Shown here: in pieces, positions 11,727-23,574 of the stretch
How the letters are laid out: the number at the start of each line of letters is the position of its first letter
Position numbering within the stretch: the first letter of the stretch is position 1
NCBI GenBank assembly: GCA_914767715.1
Contig: OU612072.1
Coordinates: forward strand, 18,602,001 to 18,666,000
DNA length: 64,000 nucleotides
From: Membranipora membranacea
Lineage: Eukaryota; Bryozoa; Gymnolaemata; Cheilostomatida; Membraniporidae
Reading direction: 5' to 3'
Notes under the pieces: model-generated
What the model was told of the DNA's origin: nothing
Databases searched by the model: none
What the model saw: the letters and a program-made list of their open reading frames with translations, nothing else
Program-made: the position numbers and the translations under genes

Positions 11727-14438
11727 ATGGACTTAATCCAACCCAACAAGTCCCTCTCAGTTATGTCCTGGAATTGTAATAGCATCGCTGGAAAATCCCA
11801 TCATCTTGACTATATGATCCACCTGCATAAGCCTGACATCATAGCTCTAACTGAAACCAAGCTAAACCAAAATATTTGCGATTCAGAAATAATTTCTAAT
11901 TACACTGTGTACAGACGTGATAGATTTACAGGTCAGGGTGGTGGCGTTCTTATAGCGATATCAGACACATTAAACATTAAAGTTTTAGACTACTATGTAG
12001 ATACACAAAATGAAATAATCTCTCTTGAACTCGATTTTTGTGAATTCAGTTTTGTTATTGCTTGTTATTACAGACCACCTAATATTAAATCTGTCACGGA
12101 TATAATTCACTGGCACGAAAAACAATGTAGTCCCAATGTAATGGTAGTTGGGGATTTTAATCTGCCTGAAATCGATTGGGATTCTAAAACATTGAAATCA
12201 ACTCGGGATTCACATATGCATGGTATGTTCTTGGACTTTCTATGTATTAATGACCTGTCTCAGCTCGTTATAGAGCCCACCCACAAGCTAGGTAACATAC
12301 TCGATCTGGTCGTAACCAATATGGATATTTCAACCCCTGTAATTGATCTGAGCTCTTCCGATCATTCTACTGTTTTTGTTAATGTTAATATACCATTTGA
12401 AAATGTTCCATTAGACACCAGGATCTCCAAAACATATTATAAGTTTGAAGACGCAAACCTAGAGTCACTTACTACACAGTCACAGAATTTAGAGAATTTC
12501 ATTTCCTCGCAAATTCACAAAAATGAAATGATTGATACAGTCTGGAATACGTTCAAAACCATGTTTACCGAAATTACTAAATCTAATATCCCTAATTACC
12601 CAGTAAAGTGTCGCAAAAAGCATTGGATTACTAGGCGAACAATTACCCAAATTAACAAAAGAAAGCGAATGAAGAAAACTCTTAGGCGCCATTACTCCCT
12701 ATTTAATGCCCAAAAACTGGAAGACCAGAGCGATTACTGTAAAAAGCTTGTAAATGATGACTACAATGTTTACATAAATGTGCATATTTGTGATAAACTA
12801 GCTCAGGGAAACTCAAAACCTCTTTTCAAATTTATTGCAAGCAAAAAAGGCCAAAACAACACAATAAAATGTATTGAGAATTCTAAAAATGACCAGGACA
12901 TAGCTGAGAAATTTGTTGAGGCTTTTACTTCTGTGTTCACTTATGACGATGGCTTACTTCCTACCCTCCAGGCTACCTCTCATCAACAAGATAAACCCAT
13001 ATCAGTAACTGAACAAGGCGTGTTAAATTTACTTATTAGTTTGGATCCAACAAAAGGAGCCGGTCCAGATAATTTAGCACCTGCTCTATTGAAATTCATG
13101 GGACCTTACATTTATAAAATAATTACAGCAATTTTCAACTATTCTCTAGCCGAACAGTGCGTGCCCACAGACTGGAAGACAGCCAATGTCGTGCCTATCC
13201 ATAAAAAAGGTGCCAGAAATGTTGCTCTCAATTAAAGACCCATTTCTCTAACCTCAGTTCTGTGCAAAACCATGGAACATATTATAGCCCACAATATTCA
13301 TAGTTACTTAGATGAATATAATATCCTTTTTAAATATCAACATGGATTCAGGCCAGGACACGGATGTGACACTCAGTTACTTAATACCATATCCGACTTC
13401 ATAGACTCCTATGACTCCAATATTATAAGTGATCTCATCGTTCTTGATTTTTCGAAAGCCTTCGATGTTGTTTCACACACAAAGCTCATTCACAAACTAA
13501 AATCAATAGGTATTCACTCTCAGACAATAGGCTGGATCAAACACTGGTTGTCAAATCGCACTCATCAAGTGACAGTAAATGGTGTTACTTCAAACTCTCA
13601 TTTAGTTACTTCTGGTGTGCCTCAAGGTTCCGTCCTGGGGCCCCTGCTTTTTCTTATTGATATAAATGACATGCCTAACTCTGTTCTTAATTCCAAACTT
13701 AAATTATTTGCTGATGATTCTTTACTTTATAACAACATTAAATCTGACTCTGACATGCTTAATCTCCAACTCGATCTTGACAGTCTGGTGTCTTGGTCTG
13801 AATCCTGGCAAATGAAGTTTAATGCTGACAAGTGTGAAACAATGCGTATCAGTAGACCTAAGAATAATTCAAACTCGGACCCCTCGTACCATATTGGAAA
13901 TGCTAAACTGGCATCAGTAGAACAAATTAAATATTTAGGTTTTAATATTGATAATAAATTAACTTTTGATGCACACATTAAAGATATTTGCCGTAAAGCA
14001 TCGAATAACCTGCACATGCTCATGAGATCTCTGAAAAGAGCCAAAACTCGTACTAGACTTACAGCATATAAAAGCATATGCCGTCCTATTTTGGAGTATG
14101 CCACCATTGTATGGTCACCTCATAAACAGAAAATGATTAAACTGTTAGAGGCTGTAAACCGCAAGGCGTTTAGATGGTGTTTCAAAAAACGAAAATATGA
14201 CTTTATATCTCAACTTATGGACGAGGCGGAGTGGCATACTTTAAAAAGCAGACGTGAGATAACAGACATGAAAATGTATCATAAAATTATGTCAGGTTGT
14301 GTTAACATTGATGTAGATAGATTCAGTCTAAACCAAAGTTGCTACAACACCAGAAAAGGTGCCTATCACCACTCAATTCAAACCAATGTCCAGCGCTTCT
14401 CCTTTAAACACCGGATATTCAGGAAGCTTACGAACTAG
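11727..14438 (+). pseudogene. LINE ORF2: endonuclease and reverse transcriptase; one internal stop
   Basis: The frame is open from 11547; the first ATG after the ORF1 stop is 11727 and is used here. The endonuclease part has MSWNCNSI at the start, TETK, YYRPPN, GDFNLPEIDWD and SSSDHS, all conserved catalytic-core motifs of LINE apurinic-like endonucleases. The reverse transcriptase part has the RPISLTS block, GFRPGHGCDTQLL, LDFSKAFDVVSH, SGVPQGSVLGPLLF and LFADDSLLY, which is the active-site FADD form of YxDD. After it come the usual YLGF and thumb regions, ending QRFSFKHRIFRKLTN. The codon before RPISL is TAA (13233-13235) where the family normally has Tyr, so this is a single in-frame nonsense change. 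The rest is intact for about 900 residues. Confidence 0.85.
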
Positions 14439-15690
14439 TAAAATGCCCTTGCACACTGTTTTGTTGCCTATTCATTTACAGGTACTTTCAAAAACACTCA
14501 CACTCAGACATGACCCACTCCATTCTTCAAAGTTCTCATGAACCCTCTGCTCCTGTTCTGTCTGCTATGGAGTGGTTGTCCTTACGGGACCCTGGGCTCA
14601 GTGCTACCGAAGTGCTCTCACTTCTCTCAGCCCGTTTTATAGTATAATTATGATTAGCTGGAATTACAAGTACTCCTGCCCATCCACTTTACTTATACAG
14701 GTTGTTGCAATGATTCTGCCATTAAATATTGACCTTAAAACTGTATCTTGTGCTGTCCTTTTTTACTCCCTCACAAATACGTGTATTTCAACTCAGCACA
14801 GTTGTATGTCAACTAACCTCTACCACGGGCCAATCCGGGTGCAGAGGTAAGCCAGGACACTGACACTGCGAGGGAGGGAAAATACAGCCAAGTCAACACC
14901 AGTCGGTCTGAATAACACTGCCATTCACTCGTCTTCATAATTTCAGAAGTAAAATACTGTTATAACCATGCCGTTGTCTACTACTGCACATCGCTTATAA
15001 AGACCTCGTCGACGGCGATTAACAAGACGAAGACGAAGACGAAAACTTGATAAGAATTAAAAGGCATGCTCTTGAGTCAAGTGTTTGATCTCGAATCAAA
15101 TGAGATCGCATGTAAATAAGTCAGTGTCACATAGTGAGAATCATCATACCGAGCTCGTGAGCACAGATCTCAGTAGCGGAGAGTTAATGTGCTGACTCCA
15201 TAACCCGGAATCCCACAGCAACACCTAAACTTACAGTGCAAACTGCTTCAACAGAACACCTCAGTGTCACACCACCTGTATTTGTGTCTGATCAAAGAGT
15301 TAGAGTCTCTAACTCTTTGGTCTGATCAAGCTGCAATCAATCTGCAATGCATTACACCTATGCCAACCTCAGTAGGCAGTTTTCAGTCAATTTATTCCCA
15401 GGTTAGACAAGCCCATAGGGAACCATACACTGGCCTAAACATACCGGTACAGCCCTTGGAAGGTCATTATCAGTCGAGGGGAATAACTATTCAGACTAAT
15501 CCCCAACCATGATTAAATCATGGGTCAAGGGGTACAATCATCCAATCATACCCCAAGCCAGGTCTCAACATCACACGGGGGGACAACTGTAATGTTCCCA
15601 CCATTACCTCAAAAGGCAATTCTTACCCTCCTCAGTAATGCTCTTAGAATCATACCTCACCAGCAGAGCCCAAATCATGAAAGTCGGAGA
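14439..15690. other. LINE 3' flank and unassigned repeat-like sequence
   Basis: No gene was recognised here. The first few hundred bases probably include the 3' untranslated region of the preceding LINE. Around 15022-15045 there is a short AGACGA-type hexamer run, and near 15297-15322 an inverted repeat built on AGTTAGAGTCTCTAACTCTT. Small open frames carry no recognisable domain. Confidence 0.35.
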
Positions 15691-16590
15691 GTCAAAATCA
15701 AATTCACTACCAATCACATGCGGAGTCCCACAAGGCTCCATTCTCGGCCCCATCCTCTTCAACCTTGCTATCAATGGATTGTGAACGTCTTTTGAAAACT
15801 CATTTGCTTACGCATACGACACCTTGTTATTCTGTGAGGCAACAAGTATACCAGAGGTTCTAGAATAATCCAATACTTTATTGGAAGATGCATCTCAATG
15901 GTATAGCAGTCATCTCCTAAAACTCACAATAAGAAAACGCAATTTTGTATCTTCTCAAACAGGAATCTAAAAGATTATTACCACTTGAATTTTCAAAACA
16001 CAAAAATTGAATCACAGCTATCAATCAATGTTCTGGGAGTTGCTCTCGACACAGACCTCGCATTTCATATCCATGCTACTGATGTTGCAACTAGAGCAAA
16101 CAAACTAGTCTATCTTATTTCTAAACTTAAAAAATACATGAACGTTGAAGAATCCCTTAAAACTTACAAAAGCATTGTCCGACCAATTGCTCAGCAAATT
16201 ACCTAGATACTACACAAAAGGTCACTGGAACAATTGAGAAAGTTCAAAATAGAGCAATCAGAATTATTGATCTGCTCCCAAGAAATTTTCTGTCACAACT
16301 GGTAGATTGCTTTTAAATTTACCCACTACTGAGTAGGCGACAATACCTTTTTCATAATTTTACACATAAAAAAGTTGCAAAAAACAAAGCTTCTAAGCAT
16401 ATCCTTAATCTAGTTCAAAAGTCCCGAAAGCATCAACGTTGTCTGAGAAGCAACTGCACTATTATTAAACCCTCATTCCGAACAAATTTTGGAAAATCAG
16501 CCCGTTTAAACTTACTTCACCAATATACACTTAAAGATAAATCAGCTAAAACTCTTCTGTCTCATTTTAACAGGAACATGATACAGTAAA
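15690..16590 (+). pseudogene. Decayed LINE reverse transcriptase fragment
   Basis: Conceptual translation in shifting frames shows CGVPQGSILGPILFNLAING at about 15720-15780. It then shows FAYAYDTLLF, where the catalytic YADD has decayed to YAYD. At 15985-16200 comes a LGVALDTDLAFHIHATDVA-type thumb segment with a KTYKSIVRPI motif. Frameshifts and stops separate the pieces, so the copy is dead. It differs clearly in sequence from the LINE at 10.7-14.4 kb and belongs to another subfamily. Confidence 0.75.
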
Positions 16591-16599
16591 CTCATAGAT

Positions 16600-19500
16600 T
16601 TATTGAAGAACTTGTTAGCCACATAGCAGGGTAGAAGGGGCTTGGCCTGATACTCTTGTTTCATTGGTTTACTTATTTGTATACAGACATTGTTAAAGCA
16701 CATGGTTATATTAGATGTATTTTATAGATGTAGTGCCTTACTAATACTACAAATACTCTCTATATGCTTATATGATGTATGCCTCTGACACTTCACTAAA
16801 ATAGCCAGCTAAGATCACCACACGCCCTGAACTCCCGCATTAAAATAAAATACAAACAGAAAATATGCTTGAAGAGCAAAGATAGAAAAACACCAGCCAT
16901 CCAATGTAGAACCACTAAGAGAGAAAACACCTTTTTGAATGCTATTACGATTTTTCAACTAATGCAGCTCAGACTCCTTTTATTTTGTTTTACTTATGTG
17001 CCGTACTTTCGATGCTATCACCCAATTACAGGATGGATATTAGTAATAAGGCAATAAACAAACTTCACTTAAACATTTGCTAATTCCAACATTCAAGCTA
17101 GTGTTAGACTTTATATCACAAATAACAACTCGACGAAGCAAATGAAAACATCACTTAGTGAGCTGAATTTTGGTTAGTACCTTATTAATCATCCTAGTAG
17201 CCTCTTTCAAAACTGCACAAAAATGGTCTCAGAGGATGCTGAATATTCTTTTACATTTTGCAGCCTCGATATGTTTTTATTCAAGTTGCGGCAAGGGCAA
17301 GTGCTACCTTACTTGCATTTAATAATAGATTACAACGTTCGATGGTGCTGTCACAAATATTGAGGTTATCAATGAGACACCACTGCTGTTGAATGATGGG
17401 AGCAAATAGCTGCAGATATATTCAACTAAGAGTTCGCATTTACCATATTTGAATATAAGTATTGTAGAACAAGTTTGTTCCCTCTGTGGTCGCGGAGAGA
17501 TATCCCTCCACCACAGAGGGAACAAACTGATGTATATATTTTAGATCCTGGTGACTTTAGCAAACACCGACTGCCCTTTGATTTCGGTCTCTAAGAGGTA
17601 TTGTCAGTTATTTTAAGCTTTGCAACAATACCTACATTGAAGCCATCAAATCTGTGATGAAAGAACATCGAAACATCTGAAATTAATTTGTGTCAATATA
17701 TATAAATAGAAAATAGGGAGTTGTCTTTACTCTCATAATCAAACAAGCCACGCCCCTTCTACCCTGCTATGTGGCTAACAAGTTCTTCCTAGATTTATAT
17801 CTTTAGCATTCTATCATATATTTCTTATTTTCCAAACTGTTAATTCTTCGGCTAACCAGCTCCCTAACTGCAACACTATTATCCGATCTTATTATTCTTC
17901 AATACTTTTTTACCTCATAACCAGTATGTAGCATGTTATTAATTATAATTAACTGGACAAGTTACCTATAATAGAATTATTTTTGTTATCTGTACACTTC
18001 TAAGAAAACCTCTATAAATAAACAAATATTATGGTCACACCAGTCAGGGGACAGCTGCAAACCTACAAACACTATCCTTTGACACAAACAGGGGAGTTAA
18101 CTTCACAGACCCGACCTCCTTTGTCCAATCATCAGTCATGGGGGACAACTCCTCAGTTCTCCATATCTTGGTAAAATCAGCAGCTGAGGGAGAACAGTCT
18201 CATATTTCATCAGTCGTTACTCAATACATTGGTAGTAGTGACCCGTCACTGCCTGGTATTGCTCATCATGGTCTTTGGACAACTCCTAATCTCTGCTCCC
18301 TCTGTCGTCAATTTGATGTCTCAACCAATCAACACATACCCTGCTGCCTTCTTGTCAGTCCGCTCCCAGAGTTGCCAATCATATAAGAAAAGTTACTTGT
18401 AGGGTGTTATATACTACATAGCGTAGAGGGTAGGTTAATGAAAGCATGGTAGCATAAATTATGTGAATAAAGGGAAAAAAGAATCAGAGAGCGGCAAACA
18501 AAAATGCAAGTTAACAATATTAGGTAGGATTAAATGAAAATTATTCATGAGCCTGGGTCGATTTAGTTACAAATGCATGAAATATTTTGTCAGATAAGCA
18601 ATACAATCTAATACAATCTTATACAATGAAATGTATTCTACCGACAATATAATTTTTATTATTGTAATGCATGTAAACATGAAAAATATTACATAAGCAC
18701 GAACAACAATATTAATGATAAAAAATTAAGATGCCGAGAGGTGATGCCTATTATTAACAAGAGGCCAGAATGAGTTGAGCTGAAGGTCATCAATGTTCAC
18801 CGTGTCTTAGCCAACGGCATGATTCACTACGGAATACTTGGTGATTGTTGCTTCAATCATGACTTTTACTAGAGGTGGCTTAGTCCCATAGTTTAGTTTA
18901 TTTTTGTATCCTTTATCATGGTATTAATAAAATTGAATGCCAACAATGTCGGGTTAAAAATGACTAAGAGCGGATATCATTAAAATAAGTCATTAAAAAG
19001 GATTTGATACGTTTTTGGTATCTACATAGTTGAGGTCTAAAAATAGTTTTGCAGCGAAAAGATGTTCTGCATTTAATTCTGAAAATTTGACTAAAAAGAG
19101 GGTGTGTTTGATTGACCAATTGGGTTTACAGTATATTTTCCTTCTTTTTTACATCTACTGATCAACTCCATTTTCTGATGATATACAATACATCGAAACG
19201 CCACACACACACACAACTAGATTACGAATTCCGCCAATATCAACATTAAAGAAAGCTTGTCACTCTTAGTACTAACTCAGCAAGGCTTAAACCTATACTA
19301 AGGCCATAGCTTTTGTACAAAATGCACTTATTTCAATATATTGTATCACCTGGTTGTGATGTTCCAAAACACCATGTTTCCAAGTGGGTTTCGAGGTCGG
19401 CCTAGATTGTGCTAAGCTGTCACCTTTTGCATGTCCTACGAAATATGCATCCATTCCCATGAACAGAGCAGAGTCTATACTTTAAAAAAATCTGCCATCA

Positions 19501-19617
19501 TCGGGAGTTGAACCCTGTCTTAAAAATCTTGTCACGACAGCTAGATTATAGTCATATTACCCTGTTTTTACCTGTGTGTCCACAGAAGAACAGATTTGTT
19601 CCTCCGTTTAGAGTATC
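16600..19617. other. Gene-poor stretch with one unassigned ORF
   Basis: Nothing was identified with confidence. An 82-residue open frame at 18138-18386 (+) starts MGDNSSVLHILVKSAAEG and contains CSLCRQF and HIPCC. It has normal-looking composition but no recognised domain or flanking splice-site support. A tRNA-like B-box on the minus strand near 19504-19518 (GGGTTCAACTCCC in reverse complement) is probably a relic of a tRNA-derived repeat. Confidence 0.35.
17472..17528. repeat. Perfect 19-bp hairpin
   Basis: AGTTTGTTCCCTCTGTGGT is followed by a 19-base spacer and then its exact reverse complement ACCACAGAGGGAACAAACT. The perfect stem suggests a recent miniature palindromic insertion. No target-site duplication was recognised. 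Confidence 0.75.
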
Positions 19618-21905
19618 TTAGGTGGATCTGATGTGAGTCCACATTTTTTGCAAAAGCCAGGCAGCTAAATCGACTGTTATTGAGAGAACAATACATGAGA
19701 TGCTATGTGTATCTCCATCATCTCCGTCATCATCAACATCAGCATCTTCATAGTCGTCGTGTTTATCTTCTTCCTCAGCCACTAAGACAAAAAAACAGCT
19801 TTGCTTGAATCAATCTCCAACAAAGGATCGATAGATTATTGTGTGCCATATTGTTCCAAACCCTGTGTATACATGGCTGTAAGTGGGTTATGTGTAACAT
19901 TTGCAATCTTAGAAGACTACAGGCAAAGAATGTATGCTAAAATCCTAAAAGTAAGACTTGGAAATCTACTACTGACGACGTTAATCCGCATCTTAGAGGC
20001 GGAGATTGAATGCACCTTGTAAACATAATCAATGTTACATATAATGCTGTTATTTTTCTAGGCTCTTATCTATGCCTCAATTTGGAGTTGTCCTCTCTCC
20101 AGTTTGGTACTTTTAACCAACGCCGCATAGGAAAAGCCTGCTGAAAGAGGGTTATATTGAAAACCGCTAATGTTAGGATAAAAATGATCTTAATTTTAGT
20201 GACGAAACTCATGAATGATTCTGCCAAATTGTCCGCAAAACAGGCGGAAAATGCTATAATTGACCACCGAAATACTAAAATTATTTCCCAAACTATGTCC
20301 ATATGAGTTTTCAATGTTGCAGATTCTGAATCGAAAATAATTTTTATCCTCTTATAAGCGGTTTTCAAGATAACCCTCTTTTCAGCACATTTTTCCTATG
20401 CGGCGTTGGTTAAAAGTACCAAACTGGAGAGAGGACAACTCCGAATTGAGGCCTAAATCGGAGCTCAGAAAACTGTCTATTGCCTATGTATTTAGTTTTT
20501 TTTTAAGTTGTTCATGATCAGCCTTTCTCACCTAATTTGAATAAGAAGATTCTCTCCAAACCTCCAACATAAAGCTTTTCTCCATCAACGAGTAGTGAGT
20601 AAGGCACAACTAGGGAGCAGTTAGATAGTCCACCTCCAACGCTCTGCCACACAGGCCACGCCCCTGAGCATATCGTCCAGCCGGTACCAGTATCTAACTC
20701 TAATATTCTGAGCTGGTGATACCAAGTGTCCGCGACCACCAGTACCTGATCGGACAGAATAGCGACTCCACTCGGATGATCAAACTCTATCTTAGACAGC
20801 TCGACTTTCCTCTGGTATGAGTATTGATATATCACTGAAGCAGACTTTGTTGTTGGTGATTTTAAAAGCTTTTCATTGTATAAAGATTTAAGAAATGGAG
20901 TTGAGGACGATCCAGCTATGAGAGTGACTGCCTTACTTTGATAGTCATATTTGGCAACACCATGTTCAAATGTAATGTAAAGGTCACCGGTTGTCTGATG
21001 TTGCGTAATACCGCGGAAATAATGCACATAGCTGAATTTTGATAACGTTTCTGTATATTTACTGCTGATCGCAACAGTCTTGAAAGCATTGTTTCCCCAG
21101 TCATAAATTATGAATTGGCTCAAGTTTTTAGCGTCCAAAATAATTGACAAAGGCCACTCAAACTTTGCGTCATAGCCATCTTGATCTCCATTTTTCATGC
21201 AGCTTCCTGCATAGGGATTAGTTCGCTGATTTAATCTATCGACAAGCCTCACACAGTGATTTCCATGGTCAATCACTATAAGCTGTGTTGGAGACAGGCT
21301 GGCAAACCCAGACACTTCTTCAAACCTCGCTGCTCTGCCGACCCCTTCAATGTATCCCATTTCTGTAGCAGAACCAGCGATCAGCTCCGTCGTCTTGCCG
21401 TTTGTGGTTTTGAGACAACTGTTATCAGCAAATATGATATTACTTGGGTTGAAAATATCTCGTTCTATGTGAGAGACGAATGTATCTGTATCAACAAAGG
21501 TAGTTCCCTCTCCCTGTGAGGATGAAAACACGCTGTGATGACTGACCACTTTCCTGATTTTAAATAAAAAAATATATACCTCTACCCTCTCCACTTTCAA
21601 AGAGTCCCCGTGACTGGCACCCTGATTGCATGCAGGACTGTGAATCATGCAGACTGTGTGCGTTCTGCAGCAGTGCAACAAAGAATTCTAATATTACATG
21701 TAAAGTATACCTACACATTTAGGATGTAAGACCCTGGTTCAAGGGAAATATTTAGTTTGAGAGTACGTCTTTAGACTGTTTGCAGCAAGTTTAATCGTGA
21801 AACAATCATTTGGCTGGATATTATGACACACAGACGATCTAATTACTGGACTCACCTCAATGCGAACACATTTATGACAACATTAGTTAACATCCACAGT
21901 ATAGC
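19618..21905 (-). CDS. NHL-repeat protein with signal peptide and acidic tail (4 exons)
   Basis: Exons on the minus strand: 21905-21856, 21664-21580, 21513-20532, 19781-19618. Splice sites are GT..AG and phases agree; the stop is TAA at 19620-19618. With the in-frame ATG at 21893 the product is 422 residues; an earlier exon is possible. The first exon gives a hydrophobic signal-like start (MLTNVVINVFALR). The third encodes the propeller, with NPSNIIFADN, AGSATEMGYIEG, VIDHGNHCVRLVD, FIIYDWGN and VVADTWY. These match the NHL repeats of the gene at 1789-7032, and the two exons end at equivalent phase-1 donors, so the genes are paralogues. The last exon differs: it has no cysteine modules but a run rich in Asp/Glu, then a hydrophobic stretch (SISCIVLSITVDLAAWLL) near the C terminus. 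That stretch could anchor the protein in a membrane. Confidence 0.75.
20074..20452. mobile_element. Palindromic miniature element inside the NHL gene intron
   Basis: The outer arms GCCTCAATTTGGAGTTGTCC and, in reverse complement from the right, GCCTCAATTCGGAGTTGTCC match over at least 100 bases, including CTCCAGTTTGGTACTTTTAA and GAAAACCGCT. The centre is about 170 bp of less paired sequence. The flanks read CTA..TA at the two ends, compatible with a TA target as used by Tc1/mariner-type elements, but this is weak. It lies in the third intron of the minus-strand NHL-repeat gene. The open frame across it is a by-product of the palindrome. Confidence 0.8.
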
Positions 21906-22105
21906 CTGAAAAAAAATACCTTTCACTATTCAATATATTGTTTTAACAAGATGGTAACAAGGATTTGTTTAATTTAACCGAGAGGTGTGAAGTATAAGCA
22001 GGAAGAAAAGTTCAGTGACTTTTTCGCACATGATTGAGTTAGGGTAGGGAGATTTATTGCTCCTGTAACATTTATTCACCCACATTCCTTTATATGAGTT
22101 GAACC

Positions 22106-22499
22106 CAGTGGCGTATATTAGCACTCACGGCCCACGGATTTCCGTGAGTGACTGAATAGCTCAGTGTGTAGAGCGTCCCGCTTTATAATCACTGTATATC
22201 AGATTGTTGTGGGTTCGAATCCTATTAAGGCCAGTTTTTTTCAAAACTTTTCCCGTAATCTTCTACTGCTATTGAGTTGTTTTCTGAAAGTACCCAACAG
22301 CTCAGTGAGCTATTGAAATACCTCTCTGCTTGCACTATTTTGCTACCGATATGCAAAAATTTCCATGGTGGGAGGGCGCTTAAGCGCCCCTCCCACACCC
22401 TCCCCGCCACGCCTACAGCATGTGGATCGGGCTGCGCCCGATCATTATGCTCATCTCTAAAAAGTCAGTGAGTGAAAATTTTTAGAATATACGCCCCTG
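22106..22499. mobile_element. hAT-type miniature element with embedded tRNA-like block (copy 1)
   Basis: The ends are CAGTGGCGTATATT on the left and AATATACGCCCCTG on the right, which are inverted repeats of each other. An exact 8-bp duplication GTTGAACC flanks it (22098-22105 and 22500-22507). CAGnGGCG termini with 8-bp duplications are typical of the hAT superfamily. At 394 bp it cannot encode a transposase. A second copy with a different target duplication lies at 34983-35390. Between the ends are a tRNA-like block and a GC-rich segment with inverted GGGAGGGCGCTTAAGCGCCC-type symmetry. Confidence 0.9.
22150..22234 (+). ncRNA. tRNA-like sequence inside the hAT miniature element
   Basis: TAGCTCAGTGTGTAGAGC forms a D-arm with a GCTC/GAGC stem and resembles a pol III A box. 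GTGGGTTCGAATCCTAT forms a T-arm and contains a perfect B box GGTTCGAATCC. The anticodon arm is eroded here. In the second copy (35026-35109) GTCCGCCTAGTAATC keeps a CTAGTAA loop, which would be anticodon AGT (Thr). It is not a functional tRNA because the acceptor stem does not close. It is probably an internal pol III promoter relic captured by the DNA transposon. Confidence 0.65.
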
Positions 22500-22507
22500 G
22501 TTGAACC

Positions 22508-23574
22508 TTACCTAGCTAAAGAGCACAGGGTGTTGCCGGCCTTTTATAAACATGATGCAATGATACAGAAGCAGCAGTAACATATCTGTTTGTGATCTCT
22601 TTGGGCACAAAATAGCTATGAACTTTGTTCATATCCTATACTTACATGCATCCCCATAATAGATTTGTAGTGATAATCCACTTGTGATCAACTAGTGATA
22701 ATTTCAAAGCCCTAGGAGTCCTTGAATTAAGAGCCAGATATATTGTTCTTTTATTAGACCCACAACGTAGACTCAGTCTTTCAGAAAAGATAAACAGCAA
22801 TGAGGTACTATTAGGCTTTTTACTAGCAAGCAGCTTATGCTACTACTATTTCAATTCAAAAGGCTGTAACATAATACCATTTGCTTAGCAGGTATTATGT
22901 ATAACACATTTTTGAATAGGTTTGTCAATAATAGAAAGATCAATAGTGAATACAGACTGACTGCATAGCAGTCATTGAATGAAAATATTCTTTGTTAAAA
23001 ATACATGAACCAAGTAACACCATCATAGATACATGACAACTGATTGAAATGTGTTAGCAGCAATTAGGGATAATGATAAAGAGGGGTGTTTTAACTGCCA
23101 TTTAGTTATATTATATGATATTGGGCCTAATGGCTGGAAAGTTATCTTGCTAGGATAGCCAGCATGGAAACAAAATAGAGTGGTGTGCATACCACTTCAC
23201 AACACACAGGTCTTTAGCTATAAACCATGAGCCAAGCGCTGTTTCGAGCCCTTCTCTAGTACAACCTCCTCATGGCTGGCCCCTGCGGCATGAAGCCACC
23301 CTTGTGTGTTGATGAACCTCTCAATCCATCTGATCCCGCCCTCATCCACGGCTTTGTTGTACTTGGCCTTCAGCTTATATCTGGCGGCGCTCTTCTTATT
23401 TCTTGGGCACCTCATCAACTACCATCTCCGGTCTTACCTTTGGGCTTTCTTTCGAGAACCACGGGTTTGCTTCCCAGCCAATGCCATGCATGCAGTTGTC
23501 ACAGCACCAACAATCTCGCTTATCTCCAATCGTAATTGAGCATCTCTGACAGTCTCTGAGACAGATCGGCTACC
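22508..23574. other. Gap with weak LINE-like relics
   Basis: No supported gene. Overlapping frames on both strands at 23218-23540 read like decayed retroelement sequence leading into the reverse transcriptase relic that follows, but no motif could be named. Confidence 0.3.

Larger units (their letters stand above)
10715..14438 (+). mobile_element. Near-full-length non-LTR retrotransposon (CR1/Jockey-like LINE)
   Basis: Two ORFs lie in the order expected of a LINE. ORF1 carries a PHD-type zinc finger and a coiled-coil/RRM-like region. ORF2 carries an AP-like endonuclease followed by reverse transcriptase. No LTRs, integrase or protease were seen. PHD fingers in ORF1 are known from CR1-group LINEs, and the reverse transcriptase motifs (GVPQGSVLGP, FADD) match the CR1/Jockey groups. 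The untranslated ends, the 3' tail and the target-site duplication were not located, so only the coding part is given. Each ORF is interrupted by one stop codon and otherwise open, so the copy is young but probably not autonomous. Confidence 0.85.

Noticed and set aside
13727-14107. 126-codon minus-strand frame, and others at 10993-11337 and 12489-12692
   Set aside because: Antisense shadows of LINE ORF1 and ORF2.
19494-19570. tRNA-like sequence on the minus strand (GGGTTCAACTCCC)
   Set aside because: Only the T-arm is convincing; D-arm and acceptor stem do not form.
20066-20368. 100-codon minus-strand frame
   Set aside because: It spans the palindromic miniature element and has no domain.
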